From Prosapia bicincta (taxonomy: Eukaryota > Arthropoda > Insecta > Hemiptera > Cercopidae), in assembly GCA_036971475.1 (NCBI GenBank), contig JBAIZL010000005.1, positions 251,005,823 through 251,069,822 of the forward strand: DNA of 64,000 bases, read 5' to 3'. The translations under genes were made by a program, and so were the position numbers. Below, in pieces: positions 10,901-24,600 of this stretch; positions within the stretch are counted from its first letter, which is position 1; each line of letters starts with the position of its first letter. Below the pieces are notes generated by a model. That model saw nothing but the letters and a program-made list of their open reading frames with translations. It was not told where the DNA came from and did no database searches.

Positions 10901-12888
10901 ATTATTACTTTACTATAAGTATTCCTAAATAGTAGTAGTTATTAGTATTCCTAGTAATAAAATACTAAAATAGTAACAACTAATACCTAACTATTGAAGT
11001 AGTAATAAGTTAGTATTATTACTTTACTATAAGTATCCCTTAATAGTAGTAGTTATTAGTATTCCTAGTAATAAAATACTAAAATAGTAACAACTACTAC
11101 CTAAATAGGTAAGTAGTAATAAGTTAGTATTATTACTTTACTATAAGTATTCCTTAATAGTAGTAGTTATTAGTATTCCTAGTAATAAAGTACTAAAATA
11201 GTAACAACTAATACCTAAATAAGTAAGTAGTAATAAGTTAGTATTATTACTTTACTATAAGTATTCCTTAATAGTAGTAGTTATTAGTATTCCTAGCAAT
11301 GAAATACTAAAATAGTAACGACTAATACCTAAATAAGTAAGTAGTAATAAGTTAGTATTATTACTTTACTATAAGTATTCCTTCATAGTAGTAGTTATTA
11401 GTATTCCTAGTAATAAAATACTAAAATAGTAACAACTAATACTTAAATAAGTAAGTAGTAATAAGTTAGTATTATTATTTTACTATAAGTATTCCTTAAT
11501 ACTAGTAGTTATTAGTATTCCCAGTAATAAAATACTAAAATACTAAAATAGTAATAACTAATACTTAAATAAGTAGATAGTAATAAGTTAGTATTATTAC
11601 TTTACTATAAGTATTCCTTAATAGTAGTAGTTATTAGTATTCCTAGTAATAAAATACTAAAATAGTAATAACTAATACCTAAATAAGTAAGTAGTAATAA
11701 GTTAGTATTATTACTTTACTATAAGTATTCCTTAATAGTAGTAGTTATTAGTATTCCTAGTTATAAAATACTTAAATAGTAATAACTAATACTTAAATAA
11801 GTAAGTAGTAAGAAGTTAGTATTATTACTTTACTATAAGTATTCCTTAATAGTAGTAGTTATTAGTATTCCTAGTAATAAAATACTAAAATAGTAACAAC
11901 TAATACCTAAATAAGTAAGTAGTAATAAGTTAGTATTATTACTTTACTATAAGTATTCCTTAATAGTAATAGTTATTAGTATTCCTAGTAATAAAATACT
12001 AAAATAGTAACAACTAATACCTAAATAAGTAAGTAGTAATAAGTTAGTATTATTACTTTACTATAAGTATTCCTTAATAGTAGTAGTTATTAGTATTCCT
12101 AGTAATGTAATACTAAAATAGTAATAACTAATACTTAAATATTGAAGTAGTAATAAGTTAGTATTATTACTTTACTATAAGTATTCCTAAATAGTAGTAG
12201 CTATTAGTATTCCTAGTAATAAAATACTAAAATAGTAACAACTAATACCTAACTATTGAAGTAGTAATAAGTTAGTATTATTACTTTACTATAAGTATTC
12301 CTTAATAGTAGTAGCTATTAGTATTCCTAGTAATAAAATACTAAAATAGTAACAACTAATACCTAAATAAGTAAGTAGTAATAAGTTAGTATTATTACTT
12401 TACTATAAGTATTCCTTAATAGTAGTAGTTATTAGTATGCCTAGCAATGAAATACTAAAATAGTAACGACTAATACCTAAATAAGTAAGTAGTAATAAGT
12501 TAGTATTATTACTTTACTATAAGTATTCCTTAATAGTAGTAGTTATTAGTATTCCTCTGAATAAAATACTAAAATAGTAACAACTAATACCTAAATAAGT
12601 AAGTAGTAATAAGTTAGTATTATGACTTTACTATAAGTATTCCTTAATAGTAGTAGTTATTAGTATTCCTAGTAATAAAATACTAAAATAGTAATAACTA
12701 ATACTTAAATAAGTAAGTAGTAATAAGTTAGTGTTATTACTTTACTATAGGTATTCCTTAAAAGTAGTAGTTATTAGTATTCCTAGTAATAAAATACTAA
12801 AATAGTAACAACTACTACCTAAATAAGTAAGTAGTAATAAGTTAGTATTATTACTTTACTATAAGTATCCCTTAATAGTAGTAGTTAT

Positions 12889-15800
12889 TAGTATTCCTAG
12901 TAATAAAATACTAAAATAGTAACAACTAATACCTAAATAAGTAAGTAGTAATAAGTTAGTATTATTACTTTACTATAAGTATTCCTTAATAGTAGTAGTT
13001 ATTAGTATTCCTAGCAATGAAATACTAAAATAGTAACGACTAATACCTAAATAAGTAAGTAGTAATAAGTTAGTATTATTACTTTACTATAAGTATTCCT
13101 TCATAGTAGTAGTTATTAGTATTCCTAGTAATAAAATACTAAAATAGTAACAACTAATACTTAAATAAGTAAGTAGTAATAAGTTAGTATTATTATTTTA
13201 CTATAAGTATTCCTTAATAGTAGTAGTTATTAGTATTCCCAGTAATAAAATACTAATATAGTAATAACTAATACTTAAATAAGTAGATAGTAATAAGTTA
13301 GTATTATTACTTTACTATAAGTATTCCTTAATAGTAGTAGTTATTAGTATTCCTAGTAATAAAATACTAAAATAGTAATAACTAATACCTAAATAAGTAA
13401 GTAGTAATAAGTTAGTATTATTACTTTACTATAAGTATTCCTTAATAGTCGTAGTTATTAGTATTCCTAGTTATAAAATACTTAAATAGTAATAACTAAT
13501 ACTTAAATAAGTAAGTAGTAAGAAGTTAGTATTATTACTTTACTATAAGTATTCCTTAATAGTAGTAGTTATTAGTATTCCTAGTAATAAAATACTAAAA
13601 TAGTAACAACTAATACCTAAATAAGTAAGTAGTAATAAGTTAGTATTATTACTTTACTATAAGTATTCCTTAATAGTAATAGTTATTAGTATTCCTAGTA
13701 ATAAAATACTAAAATAGAAATAACTAATACCTAAATAAGTAAGTAGTAATAAGTTAGTATTATTACTTTACTATAAGTATTCCTTAATAGTGGTAGTTAT
13801 TAGTATTCCTAGTAATAAAATACTAAAATAGTAATAACTAATACTTAAATAAGGAAGTAGTAATAAGTTAGTATTATTACTTTACTATAAGTATTTCTTA
13901 ATAGTAGTAGTTATTAGTATTCCTAGTAATAAAATACTAAAATAGTAATAACTAATACCTAAATAAGTAAGTAGTAATAAGTTAGTATTATTACTTTACT
14001 ATAAATATTCCTTAATAGTGGTAGTTATTAGTATTCCTAGTAATAAAATACTAAAATAGTAATAACTAATACTTAAATAAGGAAGTAGTAATAAGTTAGT
14101 ATTATTACTTTACTATAAGTATTCCTTAATAGTAGTAGTTATTAGTATTCCTAGTAATAAAATACTAAAATAGTAACAACTAATACCTAAATAAGTAAGT
14201 AGTAATAAGTTAGTATTATTACTTTACTATAAGTATTCCTTAATAGTAGTAGTTATTAGTATTCCTAGTAATGTAATACTAAAATAGTAATAACTAATAC
14301 TTAAATATTGAAGTAGTAATAAGTTAGTATTATTACTTTACTATAAGTATTCCTAAATAGTAGTAGTTATTAGTATTCCTAGTAATAAAATACTAAAATA
14401 GTAACAACTAATACCTAACTATTGAAGTAGTAATAAGTTAGTATTATTACTTTACTATAAGTATTCCTTAATAGTAGTAGCTATTAGTATTCCTAGTAAT
14501 AAAATACTAAAATAGTAACAACTAATACCTAAATAAGTAAGTAGTAATAAGTTAGTATTATTACTTTACTATAAGTATTCCTTAATAGTAGTAGTTATTA
14601 GTATTCCTAGCAATGAAATACTAAAATAGTAACGACTAATACCTAAATAAGTAAGTAGTAATAAGTTAGTATTATTACTTTACTATAAGTATTCCTTCAT
14701 AGTAGTAGTTATTAGTATTCCTAGTAATAAAATACTAAAATAGTAACAACTAATACTTAAATAAGTAAGTAGTAATAAGTTAGTATTATTATTTTACTAT
14801 AAGTATTCCTTAATAGTAGTAGTTATTAGTATTCCCAGTAATAAAATACTAATATAGTAATAACTAATACTTAAATAAGTAGATAGTAATAAGTTAGTAT
14901 TATTACTTTACTATAAGTATTCCTTAATAGTAGTAGTTATTAGTATTCCTAGTAATAAAATACTAAAATAGTAATAACTAATACCTAAATAAGTAAGTAG
15001 TAATAAGTTAGTATTATTACTTTACTATAAGTATTCCTTAATAGTCGTAGTTATTAGTATTCCTAGTTATAAAATACTTAAATAGTAATAACTAATACTT
15101 AAATAAGTAAGTAGTAAGAAGTTAGTATTATTACTTTACTATAAGTATTCCTTAATAGTAGTAGTTATTAGTATTCCTAGTAATAAAATACTAAAATAGT
15201 AACAACTAATACCTAAATAAGTAAGTAGTAATAAGTTAGTATTATTACTTTACTATAAGTATTCCTTAATAGTAATAGTTATTAGTATTCCTAGTAATAA
15301 AATACTAAAATAGTAATAACTAATACCTAAATAAGTAAGTAGTAATAAGTTAGTATTATTACTTTACTATAAGTATTCCTTAATAGTGGTAGTTATTAGT
15401 ATTCCTAGTAATAAAATACTAAAATAGTAATAACTAATACTTAAATAAGGAAGTAGTAATAAGTTAGTATTATTACTTTACTATAAGTATTTCTTAATAG
15501 TAGTAGTTATTAGTATTCCTAGTAATAAAATACTAAAATAGTAATAACTAATACCTAAATAAGTAAGTAGTAATAAGTTAGTATTATTACTTTACTATAA
15601 ATATTCCTTAATAGTGGTAGTTATTAGTATTCCTAGTAATAAAATACTAAAATAGTAATAACTAATACTTAAATAAGGAAGTAGTAATAAGTTAGTATTA
15701 TTACTTTACTATAAGTATTCCTTAATAGTAGTAGTTATTAGTATTCCTAGTAATAAAATACTAAAATAGTAACAACTAATACCTAAATAAGTAAGTAGTA

Positions 15801-16200
15801 ATAAGTTAGTATTATTACTTTACTATAAGTATTCCTTAATAGTAGTAGTTATTAGTATTCCTAGTAATGTAATACTAAAATAGTAATAACTAATACTTAA
15901 ATATTGAAGTAGTAATAAGTTAGTATTATTACTTTACTATAAGTATTCCTAAATAGTAGTAGTTATTAGTATTCCTAGTAATAAAATACTAAAATAGTAA
16001 CAACTAATACCTAACTATTGAAGTAGTAATAAGTTAGTATTATTACTTTACTATAAGTATTCCTTAATAGTAGTAGCTATTAGTATTCCTAGTAATAAAA
16101 TACTAAAATAGTAACAACTAATACCTAAATAAGTAAGTAGTAATAAGTTAGTATTATTACTTTACTATAAGTATTCCTTAATAGTAGTAGTTATTAGTAT
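12889..16200 (+). repeat. 1,596-bp (14-unit) tandem segmental duplication
   Basis: Sequence from about 12,889 to 14,604 recurs 1,596 bp downstream. Matching markers include GCAATG at 13,014 and 14,610, AAGAAG at 13,520 and 15,116, and an ACTAATATAG variant that replaces the 8-bp allele near 13,252 and 14,848. The join lies between about 14,485 and 14,604, where a cassette A unit with AGTAGCTATT is followed by TATTCCTAGCAATG instead of the usual TATGCCTAGCAATG. Confidence 0.8.
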
Positions 16201-16959
16201 GCCTAGCAATGAAATACTAAAATAGTAACGACTAATACCTAAATAAGTAAGTAGTAATAAGTTAGTATTATTACTTTACTATAAGTATTCCTTAATAGTA
16301 GTAGTTATTAGTATTCCTCTGAATAAAATACTAAAATAGTAACAACTAATACCTAAATAAGTAAGTAGTAATAAGTTAGTATTATGACTTTACTATAAGT
16401 ATTCCTTAATAGTAGTAGTTATTAGTATTCCTAGTAATAAAATACTAAAATAGTAATAACTAATACTTAAATAAGTAAGTAGTAATAAGTTAGTATTATT
16501 ACTTTACTATAGGTATTCCTTAAAAGTAGTAGTTATTAGTATTCCTAGTTATAAAATACTAAAATAGTAACAACTAATACTTAAATATGGAAGTAGTAAT
16601 AAGTTAGTATTATTACTTTACTATAAGTATTCCTTAATAGTAGTAGTTATTAGTATTCCTCTGAATAAAATACTAAAATAGTAACAACTAATACCTAAAT
16701 AAGTAAGTAGTAATAAGTTAGTATTATGACTTTACTATAAGTATTCCTTAATAGTAGTAGTTATTAGTATTCCTAGTAATAAAATACTAAAATAGTAATA
16801 ACTAATACTTAAATAAGTAAGTAGTAATAAGTTAGTATTATTACTTTACTATAGGTATTCCTTAAAAGTAGTAGTTATTAGTATTCCTAGTAATAAAATA
16901 CTAAAATAGTAACAACTACTACCTAAATAAGTAAGTAGTAATAAGTTAGTATTATTACT

Positions 16960-19900
16960 TTACTATAAGTATTCCTTAATAGTAGTAGTTATTAGTATTC
17001 CTAGTAATAAAATACTAAAATAGTAACAACTAATACCTAAATAAGTAAGTAGTAATAAGTTAGTATTATTACTTTACTATAAGTATTCCTTAATAGTAGT
17101 AGTTATTAGTATTCCTAGCAATGAAATACTAAAATAGTAACGACTAATACCTAAATAAGTAAGTAGTAATAAGTTAGTATTATTACTTTACTATAAGTAT
17201 TCCTTCATAGTAGTAGTTATTAGTATTCCTAGTAATAAAATACTAAAATAGTAACAACTAATACTTAAATAAGTAAGTAGTAATAAGTTAGTATTATTAT
17301 TTTACTATAAGTATTCCTTAATAGTAGTAGTTATTAGTATTCCCAGTAATAAAATACTAAAATACTAAAATAGTAATAACTAATACTTAAATAAGTAGAT
17401 AGTAATAAGTTAGTATTATTACTTTACTATAAGTATTCCTTAATAGTAGTAGTTATTAGTATTCCTAGTAATAAAATACTAAAATAGTAATAACTAATAC
17501 CTAAATAAGTAAGTAGTAATAAGTTAGTATTATTACTTTACTATAAGTATTCCTTAATAGTCGTAGTTATTAGTATTCCTAGTTATAAAATACTTAAATA
17601 GTAATAACTAATACTTAAATAAGTAAGTAGTAAGAAGTTAGTATTATTACTTTACTATAAGTATTCCTTAATAGTAGTAGTTATTAGTATTCCTAGTAAT
17701 AAAATACTAAAATAGTAACAACTAATACCTAAATAAGTAAGTAGTAATAAGTTAGTATTATTACTTTACTATAAGTATTCCTTAATAGTAATAGTTATTA
17801 GTATTCCTAGTAATAAAATACTAAAATAGTAATAACTAATACCTAAATAAGTAAGTAGTAATAAGTTAGTATTATTACTTTACTATAAGTATTCCTTAAT
17901 AGTGGTAGTTATTAGTATTCCTAGTAATAAAATACTAAAATAGTAATAACTAATACTTAAATAAGGAAGTAGTAATAAGTTAGTATTATTACTTTACTAT
18001 AAGTATTTCTTAATAGTAGTAGTTATTAGTATTCCTAGTAATAAAATACTAAAATAGTAACAACTAATACCTAAATAAGTAAGTAGTAATAAGTTAGTAT
18101 TATTACTTTACTATAAGTATTCCTTAATAGTAGTAGTTATTAGTATTCCTAGTAATGTAATACTAAAATAGTAATAACTAATACTTAAATATTGAAGTAG
18201 TAATAAGTTAGTATTATTACTTTACTATAAGTATTCCTAAATAGTAGTAGTTATTAGTATTCCTAGTAATAAAATACTAAAATAGTAACAACTAATACCT
18301 AAGTATTGAAGTAGTAATAAGTTAGTATTATTACTTTACTATAAGTATTCCTTAATAGTAGTAGCTATTAGTATTCCTAGTAATAAAATACTAAAATAGT
18401 AACAACTAATACCTAAATAAGTAAGTAGTAATAAGTTAGTATTATTACTTTACTATAAGTATTCCTTAATAGTAGTAGTTATTAGTATTCCTAGTAATAA
18501 AATACTAAAATAGTAATAACTAATACTTAAATAAGTAAGTAGTAATAAGTTAGTGTTATTACTTTACTATAGGTATTCCTTAAAAGTAGTAGTTATTAGT
18601 ATTCCTAGTTATAAAATACTAAAATAGTAACAACTAATACTTAAATATGGAAGTAGTAATAAGTTAGTATTATTACTTTACTATAAGTATTCCTTAATAG
18701 TAGTAGTTATTAGTATTCCTAGTAATAAAACACTAAAATAGTAACAACTAATACCTAAATAAGTAAGTATTAATAAGTTAGTATTATTACTTTACTATAA
18801 GTATTCCTTAATAGTAGTAGTTATTAGTATTCCTAGTAATAAAATACTAAAATAGTAACAACTAATACCTAAATAAGTAATTAGTAATAAGTTAGTATTA
18901 TTACTTTACTATAAGTATTCCTTAATAGTAGTAGTTATTAGTATTCCTAGCAATGAAATACTAAAATAGTAACGAATAATACCTAAATAAGTAAGTAGTA
19001 ATAAGTTAGTATTATTACTTTACTATAAGTATTCCTTCATAGTAGTAGTTATTAGTATTCCTAGTAATAAAATACTAAAATAGTAACAACTAATACTTAA
19101 ATAAGTAAGTAGTAATAAGTTAGTATTATTATTTTACTATAAGTATTCCTTAATAGTAGTAGTTATTAGTATTCCTAGTAATAAAATACTAAAACACTAA
19201 AATAGTAATAACTAATACCTAAATAAGTAGATAGTAATAAGTTAGTATTATTACTTTACTATAAGTATTCCTTAATAGTAGTAGTTATTAGTATTCCTAG
19301 TAATAAAATACTAAAATAGTAATAACTAATACCTAAATAAGTAAGTAGTAATAAGTTAGTATTATTACTTTACTATAAGTATTCCTTAATAGTCGTAGTT
19401 ATTAGTATTCCTAGTTATAAAATACTTAAATAGTAATAACTAATACTTAAATAAGTAAGTAGTAAGAAGTTAGTATTATTACTTTACTATAAGTATTCCT
19501 TAATAGTAGTAGTTATTAGTATTCCTAGTAATAAAATACTAAAATAGTAACAACTAATACCTAAATAAGTAAGTAGTAATAAGTTAGTATTATTACTTTA
19601 CTATAAGTATTCCTTAATAGTAATAGTTATTAGTATTCCTAGTAATAAAATACTAAAATAGTAATAACTAATACCTAAATAAGTAAGTAGTAATAAGTTA
19701 GTATTATTACTTTACTATAAGTATTCCTTAATAGTGGTAGTTATTAGTATTCCTAGTAATAAAATACTAAAATAGTAATAACTAATACTTAAATAAGGAA
19801 GTAGTAATAAGTTAGTATTATTACTTTACTATAAGTATTTCTTAATAGTAGTAGTTATTAGTATTCCTAGTAATAAAATACTAAAATAGTAACAACTAAT

Positions 19901-21670
19901 ACCTAAATAAGTAAGTAGTAATAAGTTAGTATTATTACTTTACTATAAGTATTCCTTAATAGTAGTAGTTATTAGTATTCCTAGTAATGTAATACTAAAA
20001 TAGTAATAACTAATACTTAAATATTGAAGTAGTAATAAGTTAGTATTATTACTTTACTATAAGTATTCCTAAATAGTAGTAGTTATTAGTATTCCTAGTA
20101 ATAAAATACTAAAATAGTAACAACTAATACCTAAGTATTGAAGTAGTAATAAGTTAGTATTATTACTTTACTATAAGTATTCCTTAATAGTAGTAGCTAT
20201 TAGTATTCCTAGTAATAAAATACTAAAATAGTAACAACTAATACCTAAATAAGTAAGTAGTAATAAGTTAGTATTATTACTTTACTATAAGTATTCCTTA
20301 ATAGTAGTAGTTATTAGTATTCCTAGTAATAAAATACTAAAATAGTAATAACTAATACTTAAATAAGTAAGTAGTAATAAGTTAGTATTATTACTTTACT
20401 ATAGGTATTCCTTAAAAGTAGTAGTTATTAGTATTCCTAGTTATAAAATACTAAAATAGTAACAACTAATACTTAAATATGGAAGTAGTAATAAGTTAGT
20501 ATTATTACTTTACTATAAGTATTCCTTAATAGTAGTAGTTATTAGTATTCCTAGTAATAAAACACTAAAATAGTAACAACTAATACCTAAATAAGTAAGT
20601 ATTAATAAGTTAGTATTATTACTTTACTATAAGTATTCCTTAATAGTAGTAGTTATTAGTATTCCTAGTAATAAAATACTAAAATAGTAACAACTAATAC
20701 CTAAATAAGTAATTAGTAATAAGTTAGTATTATTACTTTACTATAAGTATTCCTTAATAGTAGTAGTTATTAGTATTCCTAGCAATGAAATACTAAAATA
20801 GTAACGAATAATACCTAAATAAGTAAGTAGTAATAAGTTAGTATTATTACTTTACTATAAGTATTCCTTCATAGTAGTAGTTATTAGTATTCCTAGTAAT
20901 AAAATACTAAAATAGTAACAACTAATACTTAAATAAGTAAGTAGTAATAAGTTAGTATTATTATTTTACTATAAGTATTCCTTAATAGTAGTAGTTATTA
21001 GTATTCCTAGTAATAAAATACTAAAATACTAAAATAGTAATAACTAATACTTAAATAAGTAGATAGTAATAAGTTAGTATTATTACTTTACTATAAGTAT
21101 TCCTTAATAGTAGTAGTTATTAGTATTCCTAGTAATAAAATACTAAAATAGTAATAACTAATACCTAAATAAGTAAGTAGTAATAAGTTAGTATTATTAC
21201 TTTACTATAAGTATTCCTTAATAGTAGTAGTTATTAGTATTCCTAGTTATAAAATACTAAAATAGTAATAACTAATACTTAAATAAGTAAGTAGTAAGAA
21301 GTTAGTATTATTACTTTACTATAAGTATTCCTTAATAGTAGTAGTTATTAGTATTCCTAGTAATAAAATACTAAAATAGTAACAACTAATACCTAAATAA
21401 GTAAGTAGTAATAAGTTAGTATTATTACTTTACTATAAGTATTCCTTAATAGTAATAGTTATTAGTATTCCTAGTAATAAAATACTAAAATAGTAATAAC
21501 TAATACCTAAATAAGTAAGTAGTAATAAGTTAGTATTATTACTTTACTATAAGTATTCCTTAATAGTGGTAGTTATTAGTATTCCTAGTAATAAAATACT
21601 AAAATAGTAATAACTAATACTTAAATAAGGAAGTAGTAATAAGTTAGTATTATTACTTTACTATAAGTAT
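16960..21670 (+). repeat. 1,832-bp (16 units + 8 bp) higher-order period, ~2.6 copies
   Basis: The markers TTCCTTCATAG (17,201; 19,033; 20,865), AAGAAG (17,632; 19,464; 21,296) and the 8-bp allele (17,356; 19,188; 21,020) all repeat at exactly 1,832 bp. AAAACACTAAAA (18,727 and 20,559) and AACGAATAAT (near 18,971 and 20,803) occur in the last two copies only. A few single-base differences separate copies, for example GTTAGTGTT near 18,550 against GTTAGTATT in the next copy. Confidence 0.8.
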
Positions 21671-24600
21671 TCCTTAATAGTGGTAGTTATTAGTATTCCT
21701 AGTAATAAAATACTAAAATAGTAATAACTAATACTTAAATAAGGAAGTAGTAATAAGTTAGTATTATTACTTTACTATAAGTATTCCTTAATAGTAGTAG
21801 TTATTAGTATTCCTAGTAGTAAAATACTAAAATAGTAATAAATAATACCTAAATAAGTAAGTAGTAATAAGTTAGTAATATTACTTTACTATAAGTATTC
21901 CTTAATAGTGGTAGTTATTAGTATTCCTAGTAATGAAATACTAAAATAGTAACAACTAATACCTAAATAAGTAAGTAGTAATAAGTTAGTATTATTACTT
22001 TACTATAAGTATTCCTTAATAGTAGTAGTTATTAGTATTCGTAGTAATAAAATACTAATATAGTAACAACTAATACTTGAATAGGTAGGTAGTAATAAGT
22101 TAGTATTATTACTTTACTATAAGTATTCCTTAATAGTAGTAGTTATTAGTATTCCTAGCAATGAAATACTAAAATAGTAACAACTAATACCTAAATAAGT
22201 AAGTAGTAATAAGTTAGTATTATTACTTTACTATAAGTATTCCTTAATAGTAGTAGTTATTAGTATTCGTAGCAATAAAATACTAATATAGTAACAACTA
22301 ATACTTGAATAAGTAGGTAGTAATAAGTTAGTATTATTACTTTACTATAAGTATTCCTTAATAGTAGTAGTTATTAGTATTCCTAGCAATGAAATACTAA
22401 AATAGTAACGACTAATACCTAAATAAGCAAGTAGTAATAAGTTAGTATTATTACTTTACTATAAGTATTCCTTAATAGTAGTAGTTACTAGTATTCCTAG
22501 TAATATAATACTAAACTAGTAATAACTAATACTTAAATATGGAAGTAGTAATAAGTTAGTATTATTACTTTACTATAAGTATTCCTTAATAGTAGTAGTT
22601 ATTAGTATTCCTAGTAATAAAATACTAAAATTGTAACAACTAATACCTAAATAAGTAAGTAGTAATAAGTTAGTATTATTACTTTACTATAAGTATTCCT
22701 TAATAGTAGTAGTTATTAGTATTCCTAGTAATAAAATACTAAAATATTAACAACTAATACTTAAATAAGTAAGTAGTAATAAGTTAGTATTATTATTTTA
22801 ATATAAGTATTCCTTAATAGTAGTAGTTATTAGTAGTCCTAGTAATAAAATTTTAAAATACTAAAATAGTAATAACTAATACTTAAATAAGTAGGTAGTA
22901 ATAAGTTAGTATTATTACTTTACTATAAGTATTCCTTAATAGTAGTAGTTATTAGTATTCTTAGTAATAAAATACTAAAATAGTAACAACTAATACCTAA
23001 ATAAGTCAGTAGTAATAAGTTAGTATTATTACTTTACTATAAGTATTCCTTAATAGTAGTAGTTATTAGTATTCCTAGTAATAAAATACTAAAATAGTAA
23101 CAACTAATACCTAAATAAGTAAGTAGTAATAAGTTAGTATTATGACTTTACTATAAGTATTCCTTAATAGTAGTAGTTATTAGTATTCCTAGTATTAAAA
23201 TACTAAAATAGTAATAACTAATACTTAAATAAGTAAGTAGTAATAAGTTAGTATTATTACTTTACTATAGGTATTCCTTAATAGTAGTGGTTATTAGTAT
23301 TCCTAGTTAAAAAATACTAAAATAGTAACAACTAATACTGAAATAAGTAAGTAGTAATAAGTTAGTATTATTACTTTACTATAAGTATTCCTTAATAGTA
23401 GTAGTTATTAGTATTCCTAGTAATATAATACTAGAATAGTAATAACTAATACTTAAATATGGAAGTAGTAATAAGTTAGTATTATTACTTTACTATAAGT
23501 ATTCCTTAATAGTAGTAGTTATTAGTATTCCTAGTAATAAAATACTGAAATAGTAACAACTAATACTTAAATAAGTAAGTAGTAATAAGTTAGTATTATT
23601 ACTTTACTATAAGTATTCCTTAATAGTAGTAGTTATTAGTATTCCTAGCAATGAAATACTAAAATAGTAACGACTAATACCTAAATAAGTAAGTAGTAAT
23701 AAGTTAGTATTATTACTTTACTATAAGTATTCCTTAATAGTAGTAGTTATTAGTATTCCTAGTAATATAATACTAAAATAGTAATAACTAATACTTAAAT
23801 ATGGAAGTAGTAATAAGTTAGTATTATTACTTTACTATAAGTATTCCTTAATAGTAGTAGTTATTAGTATTCCTAGTAATAAAATACTAAAATAGTAACA
23901 ACTAATAAATAAATAAGTAAGTAGTAATAAGTTAGTATTATTACTTTACTATAAGTATTCCTTAATAGTAGTAGTTATTAGTATTCCTAGTAATAAAATA
24001 CTAAAATAGTAACAACTAATACCTAAATAAGTAAGTAGTAATAAGTTAGTATTATGACTTTACTATAAGTATTCCTTAATAGTAGTAGTTATTAGTATTC
24101 CTAGTAATAAAATACTAAAATAGTAATAACTAATACTTAAATAAGTAAGTAGTAATAAGTTAGTATTATTACTTTACTATAGGTATTTCTTAATAGTAGT
24201 GGTTATTAGTATTCCTAGTTAAAAAAATACTAAAATAGTAACAACTAATACTGAAATAAGTAAGTAGTAATAAGTTAGTATTATTACTTTACTATAAGTA
24301 TTCCTTAATAGTAGTAGTTATTAGTATGCCTAGTAATATAATACTAGAATAGTAATAACTAATACTTAAATATGGAAGTAGTAATAAATTAGTATTATTA
24401 CTTTACTATAAGTATTCCTTAATAGTAGTAGTTATTAGTATTCCTGGTAATAAAATACTAATATAGTAACAACTAATACTTGAATAAGTAAGTAGTAATA
24501 AGTTAGTATTATTACTTTACTATAAGTATTCCTTAATAGTAGTAGTTATTAGTATTCCTAGCAATGAGATACTAAAATAGTAACGACTAATACCTAAATA

